This document shows positions 25,316-34,391 of a stretch of 64,000 bases of DNA, piece by piece. Every line of letters starts with the position of its first letter. Within the stretch, counting starts at the first letter, position 1. Position numbers and translations under genes: made by a program. Source of the stretch: an uncultured Dorea sp. (lineage in GTDB: Bacteria; Bacillota; Clostridia; Lachnospirales; Lachnospiraceae); the NCBI RefSeq assembly GCF_934294775.1, contig NZ_CAKRAH010000012.1:1-64000 (forward strand). The letters run 5' to 3'. The notes beneath the pieces were generated by a model. That model worked only from the letters and a program-made list of their open reading frames with translations. It was not told where the DNA came from and did not search any database.

Positions 25316-25906
25316 TTAAAAATCATTTTTCTTTATGCCATTTCTTATACAATTCTTTATACAATATTTGTAAAAATAAAATGGTTTTTCTCTTCTTTCG
25401 AATGGCACTCCTGTTCTTTCAATAATTTTTATGACTTCATCCAATTCTTCATGTGAGGGTTTTAATATTAATACAAAAATCTTTTTTCCATTTATCATGA
25501 AAAAAAAGAAATTCTTGTAAAGAAATATTCTTTCAATTCTCTGGAATTCCAAAATATGATCTTCACTTATTTTTATTTCATGCTCATCAATATCTACCGT
25601 ATTATTTTCTGACTTTTCCCATATAAATTTATGAACAGACTTTTTGTATCTTTTCTCCACTATTGGACCCACAATCAAAAAAATTATAATTACTACACAA
25701 AAGGTAATTCCTATCCCAAACGCCAGATACTCCTTTTTTAAGCAACAATAAACTAACAATAAAAGTTCCACTGGCATTAATATACAAAGAATTATTCTGC
25801 TTATTTTTCCTATTCTCTCTATATATTTAGGCATTGCAAGTTCCAACAGAATCATTTTCTCTAATTCTTCTCTATCTTTATCTGTCAGCCTGTATTTTAT
25901 ATACAT
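25316..25906 (-). CDS. YcxB-like membrane protein of unknown function
   Basis: The 196-residue product has two adjacent membrane helices at about residues 36-55 and 65-85 (IILCILMPVELLLLVYCCLK, AFGIGITFCVVIIIFLIVGP), then a soluble C-terminal domain (DIDEHEIKISEDHILEFQRI, ERIFLYKNFFFFMINGKKIF, VLILKP). This layout matches the YcxB-like family of small membrane proteins, whose role is unknown. The AT-rich, Lys/Ile/Phe-rich composition is noticeably different from its neighbours. It lies 33 bases after the DUF1906 pseudogene. Confidence 0.6.
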   Translation of the reverse strand: MYIKYRLTDKDREELEKMILLELAMPKYIERIGKISRIILCILMPVELLLLVYCCLKKEYLAFGIGITFCVVIIIFLIVGPIVEKRYKKSVHKFIWEKSENNTVDIDEHEIKISEDHILEFQRIERIFLYKNFFFFMINGKKIFVLILKPSHEELDEVIKIIERTGVPFERREKPFYFYKYCIKNCIRNGIKKNDF

Positions 25907-25939
25907 TCTCTAATTTCCCCTTTTTATTTATAATTTCAT

Positions 25940-28028
25940 TTATACCTGTTGAGCCACCTGTTGGATCAACAACGCACCTCCTCCTAAAAGAAATTGAATT
26001 ACTAAAAATAATCCACCTGCAAACACGACCACTACGCCTATTGCCACTATTACCCCCAATATTTCCTTAGCATGTTCTTTCGTAAATTCTGCAACTTTAA
26101 ATTCTAACCCACTATTAGAATTTAATGTCATCTTGAAGTTCAAAGCAACCGATACTTTCCATTCTTCATCCTCTTCCGGCAACAGATCCGATGAATTAAA
26201 AACAATAGAAAATTCTACGCTATTCGCCAAAACATTATTCATTTCAAAATCAATATTCCCAGATTTTACTTTCAAAGCAATATCTTCTATTATTGCTCCA
26301 AATTTATCAGCTCCTTCTATAGCGCTATCTGACAAATGCGATGTAATCTCCATAATTTGATTCTTACAAGTTTGTTCCAATTTTCCATCATTTCCTATTG
26401 TCACATTTATACTGTAAATTTTATTTGTTGACCGTTCAAGTAATGTGGATATTTTAGTAGAAATTTCAATTGTCCCTTCTGGACTCATCACTGTTCCAAG
26501 TATAATCTCTTTCTCATACTCCACCCCTTTATCCATAATTTTATCCAGGTACCCAAGCGGCTCCATTACGTTATAGATATATTGATTTCTTGCAATCCCT
26601 GCTTTTGCACGGACATTTTCTTCTTTTATCTGAGAATCTGTTTTCACCGGCACGGCATCAAATTTCTTAAATCCAGTATCTCTTCCAGAATATGCATCTT
26701 TATCCAGCGGGAATGGAGGTGATGACTTAAATGCACTCAACTCACAGAATTGATCAAACGCCCAGTTTTTTGGCAAGGTATGATAAATGTATCAATCTGG
26801 TATGAATAGCAGTCAAAATCTACCGCAAAATATATGGTTGTCCCTCTTGGTATACCAATTCTTTTTGCCGCTAAAATTGCAGTCTGCGCATCTACACTTC
26901 CCTGTGATGTGTTTTTGAAATATTCTAATTCATATCCGCCATCCTGATATATCGGAAATACAGACAAGCCTGCATTTTCAATATTTTTTACTTCCTCTGA
27001 TGTGATATATTTCGGTATATGTTCTCTTCCAACTGAACCTGTCAGATAACGTCCTACATATGTATATCCTGCTCTTTTTATATCCAGTGCCTGCTGCTTA
27101 TTTAATACTGTTGCACAGTCACATGCTTTTGCTGCCCTGTCGGTATCTCCTTTACTTGTAAGCAACGATTTCATAGTGGATACATTCACTTTTCCTTTTG
27201 TGACAAGTCCAATTCCTGTCAGACCATAAAATGCTTGAAATTCTGACACTTTCGATTCTGTTACTGCATCAAATACTCCGTCAAATCTTCCCGGATTATA
27301 TCCGTTAAAATATAATCCGTACTGGGCTATTTTATTAAATGGCTTATATTTTGCTGTGTTCTGTCCATTTTGTAAGGTTCCAGGAAATGCATTTGTCGTT
27401 GCACTTCCAAAGTTAACAGAATTCAAATCTGTAATTAATTTTGTTGTAACTCCTTCCGCAGCCTGCAGCGCACCCACTAAAGACAGAATTGTCTGTCTTG
27501 AAGCAATTCCATCACATGGGCCAACACCGATAATATCTGACCAGTCACTATTTAACTGCTGTTGAATGCGGACAATATTCGGATCCCCACCAGAAACTCT
27601 GGTAAACCAATTCAGTGATAATAATCCCGACCACACTTTCCAGTCGATTTTACCGGTTACTTTCAATCCCGCGTTTTCCTGCATCTTTTTAACAGCATTT
27701 ACTCCGGACGTATAATAAATTCCTGTAATTCCGCCAGCTGCATACCCTTTACAAAACAAAGCACTCTGGATTAAACATACATTTACCTGTGGAGTGTCAT
27801 TCGGATTCATCTTTGTAATAACTGGTAACCTTTTCATTGTATTAATGGTAAGCGGCCCCACCGTTCCCGTAACCGGAGAGATTCCATTCTGAATCTGAAA
27901 TGCACGTATGATTCCCTGCATTACTGCTGTCCCGGTTTTTCCATCTTCATCCAGCTTTACCCAGAATTTATGTCCCCAAACATTGCATTCAAATATTTCT
28001 GTGCTGCTTTTACATTCTGATCACTCAT
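25940..28028 (-). pseudogene. Peptidoglycan-binding DUF1906 (glycoside hydrolase-like) protein, two frameshifts and a deletion
   Basis: Three frames make one gene. The ATG at 28028, after CAGGAGGT, opens MSDQNVKAAQKYLNAMFG, but a G-run of four instead of five at about 27976 shifts the frame. Restoring it gives GHKFWVKLDEDGKTGTAVMQ and then repeated peptidoglycan-binding-like units to about 27130. The DUF1906 barrel follows (ALDIKRAGYTYVGRYLTGS, RGTTIYFAVDFDCYSYQID). At about 26775 a deletion removes roughly 80 residues and shifts the frame; the barrel end resumes as PKNWAFDQFCE at 26770. The last about 200 residues end in a membrane helix (GVIVAIGVVVVFAGGLFLVI). Such proteins act on or at the cell wall. 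Confidence 0.8.
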
Positions 28029-28237
28029 ATTTGCTACCTCCTGTTTCAAGTCAGACTATAAAGATTCTTTCATCTTCATATGCCTATCACTAAAAGTTCC
28101 TCCAACAACGTATCAGCCAAATATGCCCATTCTATGTCTATTTTTCAAACCATCTGTTAACATATCTTATAAAATTATTAATTTATTTATTAATTTCATG
28201 ACGGTATATTGATATTGTTACTTCTTGGATGCCTTTT

Positions 28238-28286
28238 TTCGTTACTTTTCGTTGCTTTTCGTTGCTTCTCGTTACTTTTCGTTACC
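28238..28286. repeat. 10-bp tandem repeat, GTTRCTTYTC x 4.5
   Basis: GTTACTTTTC, GTTGCTTTTC, GTTGCTTCTC, GTTACTTTTC and a partial GTTACC follow each other exactly from 28241 to 28286. The ten-base period equals about one helical turn. It lies upstream of the DUF1906 gene and next to a terminator. Confidence 0.8.
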
Positions 28287-28295
28287 AGGCTAAAC

Positions 28296-28346
28296 ACAGA
28301 ACGCACCATAGAGCTGTTATATACTCTACGGTGCGTTCTGTATTTA
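28296..28346. terminator. Strong 12-bp terminator hairpin
   Basis: ACAGAACGCACC (28296-28307) pairs perfectly with GGTGCGTTCTGT (28330-28341), followed by ATTTATT on the plus strand. It lies just after the nitroreductase remnant on the minus strand. Confidence 0.8.
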
Positions 28347-28357
28347 TTCCTTAATTT

Positions 28358-28523
28358 TTATTTCCGCCACTCCACAACTTCTTCCACTGACTTTCTTGGT
28401 CTTGCCACCGAATCTTCATCTGCATAACCAACTGCAAGAACTGCATACAATTCTCCATCCGTATCCAGCCATTCATTTAACTCCTGTTGTGCGAAAAAGC
28501 TGTTCCAGGAAAAGCAGCACGAT
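28358..28523 (-). pseudogene. Nitroreductase-family C-terminal remnant
   Basis: The frame ending at the TAA 28358-28360 encodes FFAQQELNEWLDTDGELYAV, then LAVGYADEDSVARPRKSVEE and VVEWRK. GYADE-x3-ARPRK-x-EE is the classical C-terminus of small FMN nitroreductases. A TGA cuts the frame at about 28524 and no other part of the about 170-residue family remains. Confidence 0.75.
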
Positions 28524-28630
28524 CAGATTTTTTTAATCCTTATTTAAAAACATAGTAAAACTCACTCACCTTTTCATTATAATAGCAGGAAATTTTCCTA
28601 TTATAGTTTACGGTGAATGCTGATAAAAGT

Positions 28631-28675
28631 AAAATGCTTATCATCGATAGCAAAGTATAGGCGATAAGCATTCCT
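28631..28675 (-). terminator. Terminator of the sseB-like gene
   Basis: AATGCTTATC (28633-28642) pairs with GATAAGCATT (28663-28672); the minus strand continues with TTTACTTTT. It begins eight bases after the stop codon. Confidence 0.75.
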
Positions 28676-28680
28676 TATCT

Positions 28681-29109
28681 TTAGCTATCCGTATTTCCTA
28701 ATATAATCCTGATCAATGTCTTATCCAGCATTATCGTCCGGTTCCACGGATTGATGATAACACCTTCTATTCCTTCTGCCGTAATTGCAGTTGTAAATAA
28801 CTGTTTCATACCTGTAAGAAATGTAGACATCACACTTCCAGATCCTTTTAATTCTTCATCAAAACTTGTAAATGCTGCCCACCATTTTCGTCCATCATCT
28901 GTCTGGACTGCCTGCACCTGAAGTCCGGATGCTGCTGTAGATGGATCAACTGCAATGATCAGTTCTCCTTTTTCATTCATACGTCTGCGGATCACAGTCA
29001 ATACATGTGCCAGCATTTCCTGTGAAGGTTCCTGCTGAAGTGCTGCGATTGCTGTTTCAATCTTATTGTTATCCTGTAATGTTTTATCTATATGTGAATG
29101 TTTGTCCAT
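28681..29109 (-). CDS. SseB-family protein
   Basis: The 142-residue protein fits the SseB N-terminal domain: LIIAVDPSTAASGLQVQAVQ, KWWAAFTSFDEELKGSG, TGMKQLFTTAITAEGIEGVI and INPWNRTIMLDKTLIRIIL. SseB was linked to serine sensitivity in E. coli; in Gram-positives the role is unknown and homologues often sit near secretion or ESX loci. AAAGGAATTACT precedes the ATG. It stands alone with its own terminator. Confidence 0.75.
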   Translation of the reverse strand: MDKHSHIDKTLQDNNKIETAIAALQQEPSQEMLAHVLTVIRRRMNEKGELIIAVDPSTAASGLQVQAVQTDDGRKWWAAFTSFDEELKGSGSVMSTFLTGMKQLFTTAITAEGIEGVIINPWNRTIMLDKTLIRIILGNTDS

Positions 29110-29428
29110 AGTAATTCCTTTCTTTTTGCATACTTATGTACCTATAGAACCTCCCACTTGCTAATATGTCCTGCAGGTAGTGGCTCCTTTTGCATACTTT
29201 GATAAAAAAAATATACGAACAGCCGGCTTTTATATCCGTAATGCTGTCCGTATATTAATATAAAATATTTCTTTCTTAAGGGCAAGTGCACATCCAGCTT
29301 TCCTGAAACCAAACAGATATTTACAATCCACTTCGATACTTGCTCATAACAAAATAAATGCTCCACATTGTAGCAGAAGAAGCTTGCACTCCTCCTGCTG
29401 CAAACAATGTCCCCCCTGCTTACTTGAT
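29110..29428. other. Intergenic region with a dispersed-repeat copy and hairpin
   Basis: This 319-base gap has a 74-codon minus-strand frame without a credible start or family, which I reject. It holds a degenerate copy of the dispersed repeat (TTTTGCATACTTTGATAAAAA at about 29187-29208) and a hairpin (TATACGAACAGC near 29212 against GCTGTCCGTATA near 29243) with flanking A/T runs that acts as a terminator. Confidence 0.5.
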
Positions 29429-30025
29429 TTAATTAAATTCATATGGCATTATATACCTGTCTGATGAAGTCGAAAAGCCATTATTGTATTTTACTGTAAC
29501 ATATAATACTCCATCCCCATCTTCTAATTTCACATAGCAGACTCCATCCTTGTCGAACTTATCCGTAATATCAACAGACTGGTTCTTATAATATAACATT
29601 ACCTTTCCATCATCCTCATATTCAACATCCGGTGCATTCATCTCTTCCATAATCTCTTCTTCTGTAAGCGGACGCTCTGTTCCATTCCATTCATAGGCCA
29701 CTCCTCCACCACCAAATTCTTTTTCATTTCCATCTTTATCTGTATATTTTCCTGTATAGGATCCGTCTGAATCAATCTTTAATGTAACATCCGTCTGATC
29801 TCCGTGAATCCACATCTGGACCTTTCTCTGGATTCCCCCAACATCTGCGGCATAAGCGGTTCCGGTTCCTATCGTTACGATCAGACACGCTGCAATTGCG
29901 GCTGCGATTGTTTTTAACTTATGCCTTCTATTTAATCTACTCATATTATCTACCTCCATCTGAAAATCACCGGAGGCGGCAAGTGCATCAAAAGTCTGTT
30001 TGTATTTTTCTTTATTCGTCATCAT
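29429..30025 (-). CDS. Putative anti-sigma factor with single membrane helix
   Basis: The 198-residue product has a short cytosolic N-terminus (about 40 residues, MTNKEKYKQTFDALAASGDF), one membrane helix (KTIAAAIAACLIVTIGTG, about residues 37-56) and an extracytoplasmic acidic domain of beta character. It overlaps the end of the sigma factor gene by 14 bases, the usual arrangement of ECF sigma/anti-sigma pairs. The family is not a named one such as RsiV, so the assignment rests mostly on topology and context. Confidence 0.7.
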   Translation of the reverse strand: MMTNKEKYKQTFDALAASGDFQMEVDNMSRLNRRHKLKTIAAAIAACLIVTIGTGTAYAADVGGIQRKVQMWIHGDQTDVTLKIDSDGSYTGKYTDKDGNEKEFGGGGVAYEWNGTERPLTEEEIMEEMNAPDVEYEDDGKVMLYYKNQSVDITDKFDKDGVCYVKLEDGDGVLYVTVKYNNGFSTSSDRYIMPYEFN

Positions 30026-30494
30026 CCCATTCCTCCTTTAATGTTTCTTTGAGAAGTGCACGTCCACGCGATAGTCTGGTCTTCACATTGCTGAGCGACA
30101 GATGCAGGATATCGCTGATTTCCTGTGTCGTGTAATCTTCATAATAGAATAAATGCAGGACAATCCGGTATTTTTCCGGTAACTTCATCACTGTCTCGAA
30201 CAGATTCTCCGATTTCGGTGTCTCGAATGTCAATGTCTCCATATATTCTTCCAGATTGCACTTATTCCTCCTCCAGAATGACCGGGTGATATTCTTTGCT
30301 TTGTTAATCGCCACCCGGATCAGCCATGCACGGATATGCTCTTCTGTATCAAATTCTTTTTTGTATGTGTGATACCCTATAAATGTATCCTGAACCACAT
30401 CTTCTGCATCCTGCTGGTTCTTACATATGTTAAATGCAATTGCAAACAGGTGCTTCTGATATCGTTCTATTACCTCTTGCGTTGAATCTTTCAT
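30012..30494 (-). CDS. ECF-type RNA polymerase sigma factor
   Basis: The 160-residue sigma-70 family protein has region 2 (HLFAIAFNICKNQQDAEDVV, QDTFIGYHTYKKEF, RAWLIRVAINKAKNI) and region 4 (LPEKYRIVLHLFYYEDYTTQ, EISDILHLSLSNVKTRLSRG). The length and lack of regions 1 and 3 are typical of group IV. It is followed by its probable anti-sigma factor. An ECF-like promoter lies about 110 bases upstream, suggesting autoregulation. Confidence 0.93.
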   Translation of the reverse strand: MKDSTQEVIERYQKHLFAIAFNICKNQQDAEDVVQDTFIGYHTYKKEFDTEEHIRAWLIRVAINKAKNITRSFWRRNKCNLEEYMETLTFETPKSENLFETVMKLPEKYRIVLHLFYYEDYTTQEISDILHLSLSNVKTRLSRGRALLKETLKEEWDDDE

Positions 30495-30601
30495 GAGTAC
30501 TCCTTTTATTACAGCTTCTTGGTACCCCCGAAACCTTTTGCAAAAAAGGATTCCGGACTGTATCTTATTTTTTATACTTTGCTTTCAAGGCCTTTCACTA
30601 A

Positions 30602-30631
30602 TAATACACTTGAACTTCCCAAAAGGTTACA
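30602..30631 (-). promoter_or_regulatory. Possible ECF-type autoregulated promoter
   Basis: On the minus strand TGTAACCTTTT (ending at 30621) carries the AAC-T core of ECF -35 boxes and is followed at about 13-17 bases by GTATTA (30607-30602). The match to ECF promoters is by pattern only. Confidence 0.35.
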
Positions 30632-30655
30632 AAAAAATAATATCTAAAAAATCTA

Positions 30656-30740
30656 TATCTGCCACTGGCAACTTCTTCCGAATGCATGGCGATACAGAGG
30701 TACTGCCGCTGGCAGCTTCTATTGCATACTTAGGTATAAA
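30656..30740. repeat. Dispersed intergenic repeat, copy A
   Basis: Two related half units follow each other: TGCCACTGGCAACTTCTTCC then GAATGCATG, and CTGCCGCTGGCAGCTTCT then ATTGCATACTTAGGTATAA. Each half begins with a short hairpin. Related copies are at 29.2, 51.2 and 55.1 kb, always beside a terminator. Confidence 0.6.
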
Positions 30741-30778
30741 AAGAAGGCCGTGTACCAATCATACATTGCCTTCTTTTC
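30738..30778. terminator. Bidirectional terminator after the heme/ABC operon
   Basis: AAAAGAAGGC (30739-30748) pairs with GCCTTCTTTT (30768-30777). On the minus strand the stem ends in a T-run, so it can end the 30.8-41 kb operon. Confidence 0.8.
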
Positions 30779-30786
30779 ACCCTTTA

Positions 30787-32643
30787 TTATGATATTCTTC
30801 CGTTCTCCATCTCATACACCACATCTGCAACATTCATCGTAGATACTCTGTGGGATACTAACACTACTGTCTTTTTCTTTGCCGACTCTTTTAATGATTT
30901 CAGTATAATTCCTTCATTTAAGGAGTCCAGGTTACTTGTTGGTTCGTCCATAAGTATCAGTGGTGCGTCATGCAGGAATGCTCTTGCGATTCCAATTCTC
31001 TGTTTCTCACCGCCGGACAACGTATCACCGAGTTCTCCGACTTCCGTATCATACCCTTTCGGAAGTGTCATAATGAACTCATGAATCGATGCTTTCTTTG
31101 CCGCTTCCATGATCTCTTCTCTGGCTGCTCCCGGCTTTGCAATTGCAATATTATTTGCAATCGAGTCATGGAACAGGTGCGTCTCCTGCGTCACATAACT
31201 TTCCATATCTCTTAAGTGCTTTGTCGGAATCTTTCTGACATCTGTACCATCTACCGATACGCTTCCCTCCTGCACATCCCAGAAGCGCATCAGAAGTTTT
31301 AAAAGCGTAGATTTTCCGGAACCACTCGCCCCATGAATACCTGTGATCTTCCCCGGCTGTAGTTTCAATGAATAGTCATCTAAGATGATCTCTTCACCAT
31401 ATGCAAATGTCACATCCCTGGCTTCTGCTCCCGAAAACGCAGACACATCCATTTCTGATTCTGCTGCTGCCTGACTTTTCACATTTCCACCTTTTTTGTT
31501 CTCTGCACCGGAAATTTCCACATTTCCCGGAATCTCTTCCACAAGCGGAGTCTCTTCCAGAAGCGAAAGTACACGTTCACCACTCGCCAGTGTCTGGTTC
31601 AGATTATTAGAAAGGCTTGACAGTGCTACTACCGGTCCAAACGAACCCATCATTGCAATGGTACAGGTTAAGATTCCATCAAATCCCATCTCTCCTTTTG
31701 TATACAGCCAGATAGTAAGTGCCAGCATTCCAAAAGATGCCATCAGGATAGCCATGTTCGTAAATGATCGCTGTGAGCCTTCCATCCTGCTTAATGACTC
31801 CTGCATCTCTGCAAGGTTTTTGGATCGTCTGCTCATCTGTTCTTTTCTTTTTTCTCCCTGTCCGTACTGGATAGTCTCATCCAGTCCACGTAAAGAATCC
31901 AGAACGAAGCTATTTAGTTCTCCAAAGTTTGTACGGAATTCCATTCCCTTCTGGCTGCCACGTCTTCCATTCCACATCGGGATGACTACACCGACGATCA
32001 GATACGCTGCCAGTGCAAGCATGCCTGCTAACCAGTGATATCTTCCGATAAAGATCACCATAACCCCTGATGTCAGCGTTGCGATCGCAATTGGTGAAAT
32101 CGTATGTGCATAAAAAACTTCCAAAAGCTCGATATCTGTCGTAATAATCGAGATCAGATTTCCCTTATCTCTTCCCTCAAGCTTGGCCGGACATAATTTT
32201 CTAAGTGCAGCAAAGACTTTATGACGGATGATCGCCAGCAATTTAAATGCTATGAAGTGATTACAGTACTGTTCTGCATAATGCAGAATTCCCCGCAACA
32301 CTGCTATGACAATCATAATGATTATAATATTCTTCACAGACATACCGCTAAGCCAGGCATGTTGTATCGTTACAGGAATTCCTGCTATGCCTTCAAGAAG
32401 CCCATGTATGATAACCTGTCCTGCCAGAATCGTAAGGAAGATCGCACATAAATATCCGGCTGTTCCAAGGATAATTGCCGCCAGCATGATATGAAGCAGT
32501 GGTTTTACAAGACCAATCAGGCTTCCCATGATCTGAAAGGCACTTCGTCGTTTTCCTTCTGACTGTGCAACTCTGTCAGAAGATTTCATCCCGGATGCAT
32601 GCATTTTTTCAGTATTTTTCATTTTACTTTGTTCTGTTCCCAT
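30787..32643 (-). CDS. Fused permease-ATPase ABC transporter, second of a pair (CydC/IrtB-like)
   Basis: The 618-residue protein has six membrane helices in residues 40-330, a Glu/Lys/Ser-rich insertion near 385-405, and an ATPase domain: Walker A GIHGASGSGKSTLLKLL, Q-loop ESYVTQETHLFHDSIANN, signature TLSGGEKQRIGIARAFL, Walker B LILMDEPTSNLDS and H-loop VVLVSHRVSTM, all canonical. It pairs with the preceding gene two bases upstream. Such heterodimers include CydDC and the siderophore importers YbtPQ/IrtAB. The position at the end of a heme-uptake operon suggests heme or tetrapyrrole traffic, which is inference. Confidence 0.88.
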   Translation of the reverse strand: MGTEQSKMKNTEKMHASGMKSSDRVAQSEGKRRSAFQIMGSLIGLVKPLLHIMLAAIILGTAGYLCAIFLTILAGQVIIHGLLEGIAGIPVTIQHAWLSGMSVKNIIIIMIVIAVLRGILHYAEQYCNHFIAFKLLAIIRHKVFAALRKLCPAKLEGRDKGNLISIITTDIELLEVFYAHTISPIAIATLTSGVMVIFIGRYHWLAGMLALAAYLIVGVVIPMWNGRRGSQKGMEFRTNFGELNSFVLDSLRGLDETIQYGQGEKRKEQMSRRSKNLAEMQESLSRMEGSQRSFTNMAILMASFGMLALTIWLYTKGEMGFDGILTCTIAMMGSFGPVVALSSLSNNLNQTLASGERVLSLLEETPLVEEIPGNVEISGAENKKGGNVKSQAAAESEMDVSAFSGAEARDVTFAYGEEIILDDYSLKLQPGKITGIHGASGSGKSTLLKLLMRFWDVQEGSVSVDGTDVRKIPTKHLRDMESYVTQETHLFHDSIANNIAIAKPGAAREEIMEAAKKASIHEFIMTLPKGYDTEVGELGDTLSGGEKQRIGIARAFLHDAPLILMDEPTSNLDSLNEGIILKSLKESAKKKTVVLVSHRVSTMNVADVVYEMENGRIS

Positions 32644-32645
32644 CC

Positions 32646-34382
32646 TTACATGCCCTCCTTCCCGTAGTTTTCCAATGCCATCTGGCTTTCATACAGATGT
32701 CTGTATGCACCATTTTGGCGCATCAGCTCCTCATGTTTTCCGCTTTCTTTAATTTCTCCATCTTTTAAGAAATAGATCTTATCAGACTTCACTACATTGG
32801 CCAGTCTGTGGGAAATCAGAAGGACCGTCTTTGTCTTTGCCAGTTCATGAATTACACTCATGATTAGTTCTTCACTTTCCACATCAATATTAGATGCAGC
32901 TTCGTCAAAAATATACACTGCGCTTTCCGTCCTAAGTAATGCTCTGGCAATTACCAGTCTCTGACACTGACCACCAGACAGATTGCTTGCTTTTTCTAAT
33001 AACTGTGTCTGCAATCCCTCCTGCGTCTGTAAGAAACCTAACAGATTGACTTTCCTAAGAACGGCTTCCATCTCTTCTTTTGTTGCGTCCGGTTTTGCCA
33101 TCTGCAGATTCTCTTCTACTGTACCTTTGAACAGATAACTGTTATGACGTACCAGTACAACATGCTTCATCAGGTCCGTTTCATTTACTTCGGAAAGTGC
33201 TACATCACCGATGGTGATTTCTCCTTTGTATCCCCGATTCTTCGCTGCAAGAATTCCGGCTATCGTACTCTTACCACATCCGGATTCTCCAACCAGTGAT
33301 ACAAAGCTTCCTGCCGGGAGATTTAAATTAATTCCTTTTAGAATCTCTCTGTCCTCTTCATAAGAAAAATGTACATCCTTCAACGTAACATCTAATGCCC
33401 CGTCCGGTAATGTCTTTTCTCCGGCCTGTGGCTCTGGTAAATCTAAAATCTTAAATATCTTATCACTTGCCGCCATTCCATTCATCGCAATATGGAAGAA
33501 TGAACCAAGCAGACGAAGCGGAAGGAAGAATTCACTTGCCAGCAGGACAATACATAATGTTCCCGAAATCGGAATATTTCCCTTTAAAAACTCAGATACA
33601 GCAACGGCCATACCTATTGCAGCTCCACCATATGCCACGATGTCCATGACACTTGTCGAATTCAGCTGCATCGTCAGTACTTTCATCGTAATTTTCCGGA
33701 AATTCTGGGATTCCACGTCCATTTCATCTGCTTTTTGCTGATCCGCCTGATAAATTTTCAGTGTGGTCAGTCCCTGCAGATTTTCAAGGAAGGAATCCCC
33801 AAGTCCTGTGTAAATGCTCCAGTATTTGTTCAATAATTTCTTCGCAATTTTTTGTACCACTACGATAGATATCGGGATCAGCGGTACACAGACCAGGAGA
33901 ATCACACTTGCTTTCATACTGACTCTGCATAAAATGATAAAAAGTGTAACCGGTGCGATCAGACTATAAAAAAGCTGTGGCAGATATTTTCCAAAGTATG
34001 TCTCCAGCTGCTCTACCCCTTCTGTAGATACCTGAACAACTTCTGAAGATGATACCTGCTCACTGTATGACGCTCCAAGCTTTAACATTTTTTCATATAT
34101 TTTTTCTCTGAGAATCCTTTTTACATCCACACATGCAAGATAGGACGACCTTGCTCCCATACGCTCACATAAGAACCGGATGAGTACTACCACGAGCAGC
34201 GTAAGAATTGTCTGTTCTAATGCTTTTCCTGTTACATTCTGATACAACACCCGTTCCAGTAATCCGGCAATGGAAAATACTGCTGCCACCTGGGAAAGTA
34301 ACGCAATCCACTGCCATAGAATCGTGTACACGATATATTTTTTTGCGTGGGATAAAAGCCCCACCAGTCTTGTCTTTATCAT
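32646..34382 (-). CDS. Fused permease-ATPase ABC transporter, first of a pair (CydD/IrtA-like)
   Basis: The 578-residue protein has an N-terminal membrane domain and an ATPase domain with Walker A SLVGESGCGKSTIAGIL, signature NLSGGQCQRLVIARALL, Walker B VYIFDEAASNIDVESE and H-loop VLLISHRLANV. The Q-loop reads VLVRHNSYLFKGTV, with His in place of the usual Gln, so one ATP site may be degenerate. The ATG at 34382 follows AAGGAG at good spacing; a GTG six bases upstream is less likely. It begins ten bases after the small cysteine-rich gene of the heme operon. Confidence 0.88.
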   Translation of the reverse strand: MIKTRLVGLLSHAKKYIVYTILWQWIALLSQVAAVFSIAGLLERVLYQNVTGKALEQTILTLLVVVLIRFLCERMGARSSYLACVDVKRILREKIYEKMLKLGASYSEQVSSSEVVQVSTEGVEQLETYFGKYLPQLFYSLIAPVTLFIILCRVSMKASVILLVCVPLIPISIVVVQKIAKKLLNKYWSIYTGLGDSFLENLQGLTTLKIYQADQQKADEMDVESQNFRKITMKVLTMQLNSTSVMDIVAYGGAAIGMAVAVSEFLKGNIPISGTLCIVLLASEFFLPLRLLGSFFHIAMNGMAASDKIFKILDLPEPQAGEKTLPDGALDVTLKDVHFSYEEDREILKGINLNLPAGSFVSLVGESGCGKSTIAGILAAKNRGYKGEITIGDVALSEVNETDLMKHVVLVRHNSYLFKGTVEENLQMAKPDATKEEMEAVLRKVNLLGFLQTQEGLQTQLLEKASNLSGGQCQRLVIARALLRTESAVYIFDEAASNIDVESEELIMSVIHELAKTKTVLLISHRLANVVKSDKIYFLKDGEIKESGKHEELMRQNGAYRHLYESQMALENYGKEGM

Positions 34383-34391
34383 CTGCACTCC

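Noticed and set aside
29142..29366. 74-codon minus-strand ORF
   Set aside because: No credible ribosome binding site or family; it covers a hairpin and a repeat copy, so I treat it as non-coding.
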